Counted from the first letter of the stretch, positions 8,201 to 14,308 are shown. The stretch is 17,460 bases of DNA from Methanobacteriota archaeon (GCA_002725475.1 PBPH01000103.1:1-17460), one strand, 5' to 3'. The notes: generated by a model from the letters alone, not told the origin. Translations and numbers: made by a program.

Positions 8201-9326
8201 GAGTTCAGGGACAGCATCTGCAGGTATTCTGGTTGTTAGTGGTGCAATTAGCTTAGTCTTTATCGGAATATCTCGTTGGCGGGCTAGTACTAACAGTTTG
8301 ACACTGCCTGATATATTGGGTATTGAAACTCCTTTTGCAGCAACTATGGTCGGATTAACGTTGATGCACTTTGTGGGTCGTCTTGCACCTGGTGCTAGTT
8401 TAGGAAACCAACTTGATTTTGCGGTCCTTGCAATCATTCTACTTCTCATAGTAGGTATTTCATTGACTGGTAGAAAAGATTTGATTCATCGAATCCCTGC
8501 TGCTATTGAATGGTATATTGCCATTCTTGTCATTTCCCGTTGCGCTAGTACTGTAATGGCTGGAACGATGCCCTTCCCTATTCTTACAGACCCACTTACT
8601 CCAATTTCTGGTGGCGATTCACTTTCATTTACTGTTCCATTTTTGATTGTAGAAATTATCTTACTTGGTTGTGTAATTGGGTGGGATTGGATTGAGGGGG
8701 TCCGCAGAAAAAACAACCTTCCAGATTTCCATGGTGCCGCCGGTAGGGGTGGCTGGGTTTTTCTGATAGCAATATTGTCAATTGGGCCCGTTGCATTGCT
8801 AGCAATTGCACTTGGTTTGCGCCGAGGAATTCAGTGGAACCAACCAGCAGTGGTAGGAATCAATATTCTTGCAATCGTATTAGCATCCCGTTCAATAGCT
8901 AGTATGTATCAAGACTTGATTCCATTCATCCCACATGTGATGATAATTCTAGGGCTATTTTGTCTAGCAAGCCTAGCCGCCACAGTTCCAATGAGGAAAC
9001 CAGCGTGGTCAGCCATTTGGTCTTGGGACGCTCATCTTTTACTCCCTCTAGGACTGTTAATTCTGCATGGTATCAATCATTTACTAGTGATTTCTCTTCT
9101 ATCATTATCTCTTGTTATTTGGGTTACTGGGATTCTCCAATTACGTAGGTCTCTAAGGATTTGGGGCGCCGCTGATCTCATCATTGCATTGGTTATTGCA
9201 GCACTTGCCGCAAAAGGAGAGATCAACTCGACATCGCTTCTTCTAATGGGAATAGCATTAGGTATAGAATTGGGTATTATTGCTTGGCTGGGGCAAAAGC
9301 ATGAAGGTCAAATGGCAGTAGATTGA
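5265..9326 (+). CDS. Giant polytopic membrane protein, unknown function
   Basis: I do not recognise this 1353-residue protein. Its layout is clear: an acidic, Pro-rich soluble N-terminus (1-115); a first membrane block of roughly 20 hydrophobic segments (about 117-808); a soluble linker (about 810-957); and a second block of roughly 11-12 segments (about 958-1345). The linker begins with a charged, coiled-coil-like stretch (RAELKAVGARELRRDRMERI), continues Ser/Thr/Pro-rich (850-890) and ends strongly basic (RMRKKSKRR, about 935-943). Loops between helices are short. I saw no conserved catalytic motif, nucleotide-binding loop or glycosyltransferase signature. Large multi-helix families such as DUF2339 have a similar look, but I see no diagnostic match. 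The ATG has no strong ribosome-binding site. It lies between a DUF4126 gene and a tethered FKBP-like gene. Confidence 0.85.
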   Translation: MLNEGDLDGQSPPPIIRMGVQPSDEDDSVIRKREFEMGGGLDISGFLNEDAIEEANQAALPEPKQEETAKDEAMGDLFDPFATGPQPGDVKRDGTVQLPPEMDSITELATTGEKRLHWGIMVSMILVYSIVGWLVGTTLPPLVGLIGLLGLAFVGFVLGERWVPDSSMRMLGITWVIITMKLLYGLAIDLHHWELWGVFPIDATALGGMLLCLVALNIWVSYHHDEDAIAAQATLVLLAIGSGAGAVYGEIGVATGIVVATLLLHGLAWHRQSGNLASLGIAASNIWIGLHAFSQNWQIGALEIVKFDDLLLLFLLLGGINALNAAMAAKFSKNENWFSDGLSLVGLGRPGLWSVSIGLGMVGALLAISANRADTSYALALIMMLLACFGGSYLIVRGISKHRVLTPFGIGLPIFVLVLIIQESIGLAAPFGITSYEIFTVASALLTATVLLKNQSLVTDHVLWGGSIVMVILMTILIPSQPSSQGGDGGVLIFTALAVIHLGTASLALIRKSPSLAGVTVLVPWLWVLIITFWSSGARTFNAANQSWELASGVIGWDGWPLTYYLIFVSLLQYPVNRSLGESGVNLAARFVGLSELGARLRDSGMLKLWNLGFILSLIVWVAVTKAGNLPGYGLLSGLAVVLAINVFAECRGEHQDNPRTLMILFGITAIWLQWQYGLDAAWMLMIVAGLGSLVMYGKNLEVEDILSLLMGFLTIQAIIFTLDQATTSLLDGELLLETQQTGWVIIGSVILTLALYLPRAGKMEKLLKPAASSAVLLIVTIWAMMSEGMLFAQLAISGLLFVGSGIWLAAQGELRAELKAVGARELRRDRMERIEEIHRSLEEGPALTNTPSLLLQQPSDETTNPSSNLTLSTDQATPASTPTLTHSSRTYHFDSEESAAHAAQESASIETLSQAVSVGNVKAVAPELYMQAERMRKKSKRRGSLTKEELLYGDIHHKPVVVLAFIAGIIFFGIFIIWSSGTASAGILVVSGAISLVFIGISRWRASTNSLTLPDILGIETPFAATMVGLTLMHFVGRLAPGASLGNQLDFAVLAIILLLIVGISLTGRKDLIHRIPAAIEWYIAILVISRCASTVMAGTMPFPILTDPLTPISGGDSLSFTVPFLIVEIILLGCVIGWDWIEGVRRKNNLPDFHGAAGRGGWVFLIAILSIGPVALLAIALGLRRGIQWNQPAVVGINILAIVLASRSIASMYQDLIPFIPHVMIILGLFCLASLAATVPMRKPAWSAIWSWDAHLLLPLGLLILHGINHLLVISLLSLSLVIWVTGILQLRRSLRIWGAADLIIALVIAALAAKGEINSTSLLLMGIALGIELGIIAWLGQKHEGQMAVD

Positions 9327-9340
9327 GAATATCACTCAGT

Positions 9341-9348
9341 ACATATCT
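9341..9348 (+). promoter_or_regulatory. Possible TATA element for the FKBP-like gene
   Basis: ACATATCT sits about 30 bases before the ATG at 9377, after the stop of the giant membrane protein gene. The spacing fits a TATA box driving a leaderless transcript. The match is weak and rests on position only. Confidence 0.25.
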
Positions 9349-9376
9349 TGATTTGAGATGGCATCGACCCAACATC

Positions 9377-10330
9377 ATGTCCGGGCCGTGGATTAGCGAT
9401 GAACCGGAGGATCCACCAGTCCCGTTGGGTCTGAATGAGATGACCATTCCACGTGCTGCAATTCTTACATCATTGGGCACCATTGCAATGCTATTGCTCT
9501 CGATAATTTGGGTTGGTTGGGGGGCCTATTCGTTCCTTGGTCAGATGGATGGGGCATTCGTAACAGTAGATGAATCATCAATAAAAGAGGATGGAAGATG
9601 GGCTTGGGAAGCGATGCTTTTGTTCGATACATGTGATCCAAAAGATGATGCTTGGGTTTGGCCAGAAAATCTATCTGCTCAGGATGAACCCTTTTGGCTA
9701 CCGGGTGAATTGTCTTGTGAATGGCGCCATCATGGCAATCAAGATAGAGCAGTAGTGGCTGTTAATAATGCAGGGAACCAGACTTTAGAGTTACAAGCGA
9801 TTGTAGATTCTGATTCGGTTTCGATAACATATCCATCTGGTGGGTTAATAGAAATTGAACCTGATTCAGCCGAAATGTTAGTACTGGAATTGAATTCTGA
9901 TGTCGAAGAAGAAATTTTCAATGTAATAGTTTCACATCCAACGGTTGAAGATGCAGAAGTGAAGTTAGAGGTAAGGTTGCTTGCTGACAATGATTGGGCT
10001 CTTCACGTAGATTACGGCAATCGAATGAATGTACATTACAAAGTATGGATTTCTGATACTGGAGAACAACTTGATGAAGGTGATTTACCAGTTACCGCAG
10101 GTTCAGAACCTACTTGTGATGCTGGAGCACCAAGTGCTTGTTACATCAAAGGATTCCATTGGGGAGTGATTGGTTTGGATTGTGATATATTTCGTTGTGC
10201 GATTGGTGATGGCACCACGCATACAGTCATTCTTCCGCCTGAACTTGCTTACAAAGATAGACCAGATAGAGAACCTGCAAATAATCAGTGGTTGGTGTTC
10301 GAGTTGAGCGTCAATGAACTTCTAATTTGA
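9377..10330 (+). CDS. Membrane-anchored extracytoplasmic protein with a C-terminal FKBP-like domain
   Basis: A 317-residue protein with a short cytoplasmic N-terminus, one membrane helix (about 27-55) and an outer part. Residues ~110-203 look like a beta-sandwich of the type that follows 'N.GN.TLEL' (Ig-like/CARDB-like). Residues ~209-317 read as an FKBP-type peptidyl-prolyl isomerase fold: VHYKVWISDTGEQLD, then YIKGFHWGVIGL, then LPPELAY, then LVFELSVNEL, in family order. Pocket residues are partly kept (Tyr221, Asp233, Ile257, Tyr292, Phe308) and partly changed (Phe to Leu before the Asp; Val to Tyr; Trp to Phe260). Cys247/255 and Cys269/274 lie in insertions and could form disulfides outside the cell. 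A TTG at 9323 overlapping the previous stop is possible, but the ATG at 9377 is better placed. It is either a chaperone/isomerase or a binding-only relative. Confidence 0.65.
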   Translation: MSGPWISDEPEDPPVPLGLNEMTIPRAAILTSLGTIAMLLLSIIWVGWGAYSFLGQMDGAFVTVDESSIKEDGRWAWEAMLLFDTCDPKDDAWVWPENLSAQDEPFWLPGELSCEWRHHGNQDRAVVAVNNAGNQTLELQAIVDSDSVSITYPSGGLIEIEPDSAEMLVLELNSDVEEEIFNVIVSHPTVEDAEVKLEVRLLADNDWALHVDYGNRMNVHYKVWISDTGEQLDEGDLPVTAGSEPTCDAGAPSACYIKGFHWGVIGLDCDIFRCAIGDGTTHTVILPPELAYKDRPDREPANNQWLVFELSVNELLI

Positions 10331-10376
10331 ATCGAAAGTTGCTTAACGGCGACAGACATCCTAGGGTTGATACGGT

Positions 10377-11660
10377 ATGGCGAGACATACAGTAATTCCA
10401 CTTTCTTCAGATGTAATCGGCTTTGCCGAGATAATTTCTTCTCGCAGTAATCCAATTGATTCAGATGAACAAGCACCAGACCCAGTTTTGTTCCAGACTG
10501 ATCGCATGCAACGTCTTTCAACACCTTGGCCTGTTAGTTTAACTAGAGCAGAACAACTAGCAGATTGTCGAATCGGTAAAGGAATAATTCTTGACCCTGC
10601 TTGTGGTTCAGGCTCGCAATTATTTGCTTATTGTCAAGAATTGAATAGGCCGGGATTGGGAATTGAGTTAGATGAGGATGCAGCAGTTCTTTCAGCAGCA
10701 AATGGCAGAGTAATTTCTCAACTTTCTAATGGAGATTGGGCACCTGAAACATTTGTCTTGGTTGGAGATGGAACCGAAGCATCTGCAGCCCTTGATGAAT
10801 TGGGGCTTTCAGGACAAGTTATTGCAGCCTTGCATGTAGATCCAGCTAGACCCCAAGATGCTCAAAATCATGCTTTAAATGAAATGGAGCCTCCAATTGG
10901 AGAATTATTACAAAAATGGGAGAAACATCTTGTAATTGGCAACCAAGGGCCTGCTATTATCATAGATCTTTCACCACGATTACTCCCAGAGCAACAAGCC
11001 GAAGTCGAGAAACTTCTGAATAATTTATGGCCAAGTTCTCCAATTACTTGGGAATGGGTTTCAACAGGCCGTGGGAGAATAGACCGCCTCACAATTTGGT
11101 TTGGTTCTGCTGCTGTAGCAGGCACACCAGCAAGGATGCTACGCCTTCTTCCGGATGGGTCTGTAATCAGTTTTGCAGGTTCTAGGTCGAAGGTGAAACA
11201 AGACAGAGCAGCTTATCCTAAATCGGGAGACTGGCTAACAATCGTAGATTCCGCTCTTCTTTCTTCAGGTCTTCAAGGACAATGGGTTAGAGAGGCGCTA
11301 CCTGCTGAATCTAGTCGTAGTTGGGTAAGAATCGATGGCCGTCGTCCGATGCTACTTTCTAGTGAGCCACTTGATATGAATAAATCATTAGTTAAGGCAT
11401 TCGTATCTTCAACAGGTGAAGTAATTAGTCGATTGAAAGTAGAGCCCACATTAGATAATTTATCACCAATACTAGTTTCTGCAAATTATGCCTATCTTTC
11501 AAGGCTGACTCTTAGGTGTAAGATGAATCCAGCAACTCAACCAAAGTTGCAAGCACAACTTGATAGTGGTTTGAAAGATTACCCAAGAGGAAAACAAGGA
11601 TTTTTGGCTGATGTTGAAACTAAGGAAGGTAATGCATGGTTTATTTGTAGGGAGCCATGA
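10377..11660 (+). CDS. Class I SAM-dependent methyltransferase, THUMP-like type
   Basis: A 427-residue protein with a Rossmann methyltransferase core. Motif I is ILDPACGSGSQ (about 70-81), followed by an acidic motif II, GIELDED (95-101), a GDGTEA segment near 120, and HVDPARP (about 153-159) at the motif IV position. The combination of an N-terminal helical part with RAEQLA before motif I, 'DPAR' at motif IV, and a C-terminal beta domain containing SANYAYLSRLTL and PRGKQGF resembles the bacterial 'class I methyltransferase, THUMP-like' proteins, related to RNA methyltransferases. The substrate is unknown; RNA is plausible. The ATG is 46 bases after the FKBP-like gene and has no clear Shine-Dalgarno; the frame is uninterrupted. 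Gene and fold are confident, subfamily less so. Confidence 0.75.
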   Translation: MARHTVIPLSSDVIGFAEIISSRSNPIDSDEQAPDPVLFQTDRMQRLSTPWPVSLTRAEQLADCRIGKGIILDPACGSGSQLFAYCQELNRPGLGIELDEDAAVLSAANGRVISQLSNGDWAPETFVLVGDGTEASAALDELGLSGQVIAALHVDPARPQDAQNHALNEMEPPIGELLQKWEKHLVIGNQGPAIIIDLSPRLLPEQQAEVEKLLNNLWPSSPITWEWVSTGRGRIDRLTIWFGSAAVAGTPARMLRLLPDGSVISFAGSRSKVKQDRAAYPKSGDWLTIVDSALLSSGLQGQWVREALPAESSRSWVRIDGRRPMLLSSEPLDMNKSLVKAFVSSTGEVISRLKVEPTLDNLSPILVSANYAYLSRLTLRCKMNPATQPKLQAQLDSGLKDYPRGKQGFLADVETKEGNAWFICREP

Positions 11661-11671
11661 ATTCTCAGAAA

Positions 11672-11676
11672 TTTTT
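11672..11676 (+). terminator. Possible archaeal oligo-T terminator
   Basis: A TTTTT tract lies 11 bases after the stop of the methyltransferase gene and before the ribosomal promoter region. Archaeal transcription often ends at T-runs, but five T is short and no supporting element is seen. Confidence 0.25.
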
Positions 11677-11692
11677 AGCTAGATTGAATTTA

Positions 11693-11707
11693 TACCCCTA
11701 TGGGGTA
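11693..11707. promoter_or_regulatory. Palindrome TACCCC-TAT-GGGGTA upstream of rps13
   Basis: A perfect 6-base inverted repeat around a 3-base centre, overlapping an AT-rich sequence (TTTATA) and about 13 bases upstream of a TTAAATA that could be a TATA box (about 11720-11726). It is a candidate binding site for a dimeric regulator of the ribosomal protein/RNA polymerase unit. As RNA it would be a short hairpin, but a U-run does not follow, so an operator is the likelier reading. Confidence 0.45.
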
Positions 11708-11719
11708 AATCGTTTCTGT

Positions 11720-11726
11720 TAAATAG
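11720..11726 (+). promoter_or_regulatory. Possible TATA box of the rps13 operon
   Basis: TTAAATA, the best TATA-like heptamer in the gap before rps13. A start site about 26 bases downstream would fall near 11747-11750, right where the leader hairpins begin. An alternative TATA is TTTATA around 11690, which would give a longer leader. No start site can be proven from sequence. Confidence 0.4.
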
Positions 11727-11738
11727 GGAGGGTAGGTC

Positions 11739-11791
11739 GCGGAGCCGCTACACAGTAGCCACTGGGTGACCAGTGTACTCGGGGGAACCGA
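11739..11791 (+). ncRNA. Structured GC-rich leader of the rps13-rps4-rps11-rpoD unit
   Basis: The stretch 11731-11790 is about 65% GC against roughly 40% nearby. It contains two perfect, directly adjacent hairpins: GCTAC-ACA-GTAGC (11747-11759) and CACTGG-GTGA-CCAGTG (11760-11775). The second is closed by GUGA, a GNRA-class tetraloop. A weaker third stem, TCGG/CCGA (11779-11782 with 11788-11791), would take part of the GGGGG that is the only Shine-Dalgarno-like sequence before the rps13 ATG. GTA (11755-11757) could instead pair with TAC (11776-11778), giving an alternative fold. It is therefore a candidate cis-regulatory leader. In E. coli the alpha operon (rpsM first) is controlled by S4 binding its leader; equivalence here is inference, and I know of no described archaeal family with this fold. 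Confidence 0.5.
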
Positions 11792-11794
11792 ATA

Positions 11795-12262
11795 ATGGCG
11801 AAAATAGACGAAAGCGAACTTGGTGACGATTTTAGATATATTCTAAGATTAGCCATGTCCGATGTTGATGGAATGAAACCAATTGGATTGGGGCTTACTT
11901 CAATTAATGGAGTTGGTAAGCGTACAGCAACTGCGCTCTGTGAGATTGCAGGTGTTAATAACAAAAAATTAGGTGGTCATCTTAGTGATGAAGAACTTAG
12001 TAAATTGGGGGATGCTATTGAGTCATACCCAACACAGGTTCCTAATTGGATGTTGAATAGGCAGCGTGATTTACACACTGGTGACGAATTTCATTTGTTT
12101 TCACAAGATGTAAAAATGGTTCAGAAAGAAGATATTGAACGCCATCGAGCGGTTAAGAGCTACCGTGGTATTCGTCATGCAGTAGGTGGAAGAGTTAGAG
12201 GACAAAGAACCAGATCCAATAGCAGAACAGGTCTCACACTTGGTGTGCAGAAGAAGAATTGA
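11795..12262 (+). CDS. rps13: Small ribosomal subunit protein uS13
   Basis: A 155-residue archaeal-length uS13, part of the 30S head, contacting 23S rRNA and uL5 in bridge B1. It shows the N-terminal archaeal/eukaryotic segment (FRYILRLAMSDVDG), the helix-hairpin region INGVGKRTATALCEIAGV (about 37-54) and the basic C-terminus RGIRHAVGGRVRGQRTRSNS with its rRNA-binding arginines. It is the first gene of a unit continuing to rps4, rps11 and rpoD, the usual archaeal order. The ATG is 9 bases after GGGGG in the structured leader. Its TGA overlaps the Shine-Dalgarno of rps4. Confidence 0.95.
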   Translation: MAKIDESELGDDFRYILRLAMSDVDGMKPIGLGLTSINGVGKRTATALCEIAGVNNKKLGGHLSDEELSKLGDAIESYPTQVPNWMLNRQRDLHTGDEFHLFSQDVKMVQKEDIERHRAVKSYRGIRHAVGGRVRGQRTRSNSRTGLTLGVQKKN

Positions 12263-12273
12263 GGTGAGTAAGT

Positions 12274-12951
12274 ATGGGACATCCTAAATTTAGCCGCAGA
12301 TTATGGCAAGGGCCCAAACACCCTTGGCAATCAGAGAGAATTGATGAGGAACGCACCTTAATTTTCACTTACGGTTTGCGCAACCACAGAGAAATATGGA
12401 AGGCGCGCAGTAAGTTACGTAGGTGGCGCTCTAATGCAATGAAGTTGATTGCAACAGCAGATTCAGGAGAAGATGATCACGTTTCTCGAGAGAAGGCAGA
12501 TTTGATTTCTTCACTACATCGCAGAGGATTACTTCCTGAAGGCGCTACACTTGATGATGTTCTAAGATTGAATGTCGAGCACGTATTGTCTCGTCGCTTA
12601 CAATCTCAAGTTTATTACAAAGGACTTGCAGCAAGTCCTAAGCAGGCACGACAATTACTAATCCATGGCCACATATCTATCGGTAATCAAGTTATGACCG
12701 TTCCAGGTTACATTATTACTAGAGATGAAGAAGCGGCTTTACAATACAATCAATCTTCTGACATTGCTAATGAACAACATCCACTAAGGCAGGAGATAGA
12801 ATCAATTCGCTCCACAGCAGATTACGGTGAAGAAGGATCATCTCTTGAGTTGAATAACAGTGAAGCACCAAGTCCTGAAGAGGTTGCACAATTAGCTGAA
12901 GCAGTTGCAGCAGCGCCTAGTGCTGATGACGTAAGTGGGGGTGAATCATGA
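12274..12951 (+). CDS. rps4: Small ribosomal subunit protein uS4, with an acidic C-terminal tail
   Basis: A primary 16S-binding protein of the small subunit. The N-terminal archaeal uS4 signature (GHPKFSRRLWQGPKHPW) is followed by an Arg-rich helical region and the S4 RNA-binding domain at about 105-150 (RRLQSQVYYKGLAASPKQARQLLIHGHI). Residues ~176-225 form an extra tail rich in Glu, Ala and Ser and nearly free of basic residues, which makes this 225-residue protein longer than many archaeal uS4 (about 170-190). GAGGTGAG about 6 bases before the ATG is a clear ribosome-binding site overlapping the rps13 stop. The stop overlaps the first possible ATG of rps11. As S4 regulates the bacterial alpha operon, it is the natural candidate ligand for the leader upstream of rps13; that is inference. 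Confidence 0.95.
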   Translation: MGHPKFSRRLWQGPKHPWQSERIDEERTLIFTYGLRNHREIWKARSKLRRWRSNAMKLIATADSGEDDHVSREKADLISSLHRRGLLPEGATLDDVLRLNVEHVLSRRLQSQVYYKGLAASPKQARQLLIHGHISIGNQVMTVPGYIITRDEEAALQYNQSSDIANEQHPLRQEIESIRSTADYGEEGSSLELNNSEAPSPEEVAQLAEAVAAAPSADDVSGGES

Positions 12952-13334
12952 TGTCTCGAAAGTGCATAATTAACATCTTTAGTTCTTACAATAATATTTT
13001 GATGACTGCCACTGATCAAACAGGGGCCGAAACTATTGCAAAGTGTACAGGTGGCCAAGTTACTAAGAAAGGAAGTGACAAGGGTAGCCAATTTGCTGCA
13101 ATTAGGGCGGCTGAGCGTTTAGCAGAAGCGATTCAGGAAAAAGGGTTCTCGCAAGCGGTAATCAGATACCGCGGTCAAGGAGGCAATAAGAGTCCAAATA
13201 CAGGTCCAGGGGCACAACAAGCAGTAAGGAGCTTAACTCGTGCTGGGATTCAAGTTCAGAGAATCGAAGATTGTACCCCAAGGCCACATGATGGCACCAA
13301 GCAAAAAGGTGGAAGAAGGGGACGAAGAGTTTGA
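12951..13334 (+). CDS. rps11: Small ribosomal subunit protein uS11
   Basis: A 127-residue uS11 of the 30S platform, near the mRNA exit. Signatures are IFSSYNNILMTATDQTGAET, KGSQFAAIRAAERLAE, RGQGGNKSPNTGPGAQQAVRSL and the strongly conserved C-terminus IEDCTPRPHDGTKQKGGRRG followed by RRV. Two ATGs occur in tandem at 12948 and 12951; GGGGGTGA lies 3 and 6 bases upstream respectively, so the second is better spaced, while the first would give a 4-base overlap with rps4. Either way it is translationally coupled to rps4. The usual WGxAHIYSS-type N-terminus is slightly shortened here (KCIINIFSS). Confidence 0.95.
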   Translation: MSRKCIINIFSSYNNILMTATDQTGAETIAKCTGGQVTKKGSDKGSQFAAIRAAERLAEAIQEKGFSQAVIRYRGQGGNKSPNTGPGAQQAVRSLTRAGIQVQRIEDCTPRPHDGTKQKGGRRGRRV

Positions 13335-13346
13335 ACAGGTGATATG

Positions 13347-14306
13347 ATGCCAAAATTAACAGTACTTTCCGAAGAAGAAGATTCAATGCGCATTCTCGTC
13401 TCAAAAGGCGATAGAGCATTCGTAAATGCATTGCGTAGAACAATGATTGCTGATGTACCAAAGTTTGCAATTGACCAAATGAGGATAGAACTTGGAATGT
13501 TCCAAGATAAAGATGGTTTTTCCAATCCACTTGACTGTCCAGAATGCAAAAAAATGACCCCTGATAAGAGGCCTTGCGAAAAATGCAAATTCTACGAATC
13601 AAATTTCGCAGTCAGCGATGAACAACTGGCTCATAGATTCGCAATGCTTCCAATTCCAACATTCCACGATGAATTCCATTTTCAAAATGAATGTCCAGAA
13701 TGTCGTGACATGGTAGAGGATCAGCGAGGATGTCCTGCTTGTCAAATTATTTACGCAATTACATCAGTTGGCGAAGAAGACGGCAAAGTTGTAGAAGCTT
13801 CTGAATTAAATGTAATTGGAGATAGAAGGTTAGACATTCCTGAAAGGTTTGGCAAGATACCAATTACTAAGTTATACGATGGCCAAGTTTTACACGCATA
13901 CTTCTACGCTGTTATGGGTCGAGGAAGAGACCATGCAAAATTTTCACCAGTATCAGGAGTGACTTTCAGAGCACGACAACACGGCGTAATGAACGTAAAA
14001 TCACGTTCTAAGATGTTGTTTGAGTTAGATTTGAACATCACAGCCAAAGATTTCGATAAAGAAGGTCGCTTGACCGATATTGAAAAAGTAGACCAATTGA
14101 GATCCGATCTTAACCACGTAGGTCCGGGCACCGATCTTGAAGCCTCTTTTGATGGTGCAATTACTCTTGAGGACGTTGAAGGAGAATACATTTTCAAATT
14201 CCAGACCGATGGTTCAATGACCGCACGCACTTGCTTTGAACAAGCTTGCAAGGAACTTTCTAATCGCTTTGAAGCTCTTACAGCAGATCTTGCAGAAGCG
14301 TTTTGA
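13347..14306 (+). CDS. rpoD: DNA-directed RNA polymerase subunit D (Rpo3), with two Cys4 modules
   Basis: The archaeal counterpart of Rpb3 / bacterial alpha, nucleating polymerase assembly with subunit L. The alpha signature VNALRRTMIADVPKFAID (about 26-43) and LAHRFAMLPIP (94-104) are clear, and the C-terminal dimerisation part (FEQACKELSNRFEAL) follows. At 319 residues it is longer than the usual ~260. There are two Cys modules of identical spacing: Cys64-x2-Cys67-x9-Cys77-x2-Cys80 before LAHRF, and Cys116-x2-Cys119-x9-Cys129-x2-Cys132 after it. The second sits where archaeal D subunits often carry an Fe-S domain; the first is in a loop that is normally short. Zinc or Fe-S binding cannot be told from sequence. 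AGGTGA lies 4 bases before the ATG at 13347; ATG at 13344 is also possible. Confidence 0.93.
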   Translation: MPKLTVLSEEEDSMRILVSKGDRAFVNALRRTMIADVPKFAIDQMRIELGMFQDKDGFSNPLDCPECKKMTPDKRPCEKCKFYESNFAVSDEQLAHRFAMLPIPTFHDEFHFQNECPECRDMVEDQRGCPACQIIYAITSVGEEDGKVVEASELNVIGDRRLDIPERFGKIPITKLYDGQVLHAYFYAVMGRGRDHAKFSPVSGVTFRARQHGVMNVKSRSKMLFELDLNITAKDFDKEGRLTDIEKVDQLRSDLNHVGPGTDLEASFDGAITLEDVEGEYIFKFQTDGSMTARTCFEQACKELSNRFEALTADLAEAF

Positions 14307-14308
14307 AA

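Noticed and set aside
8135..8449. Minus-strand open frames within the giant membrane protein gene
   Set aside because: The plus frame is uninterrupted for 1353 codons with coherent membrane segments; the antisense frames look like reverse-complement artefacts of hydrophobic codons.
9323..9376. TTG at 9323 as the start of the FKBP-like gene (overlapping the previous stop)
   Set aside because: A TATA-like sequence lies inside this stretch, TTG has no ribosome-binding site, and the added residues are not hydrophobic or family-like; ATG 9377 is preferred.
11721..11794. GC-rich hairpin region before rps13 considered as a tRNA gene
   Set aside because: The hairpins are adjacent and short, there is no TTCRA T-loop and no 7-base acceptor pairing; a leader RNA fits better.
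13162..13602. Long minus-strand open frames opposite rps11 and rpoD
   Set aside because: They overlap highly conserved genes and their translations (Leu/Phe-rich) show no family features, so they are shadow frames.
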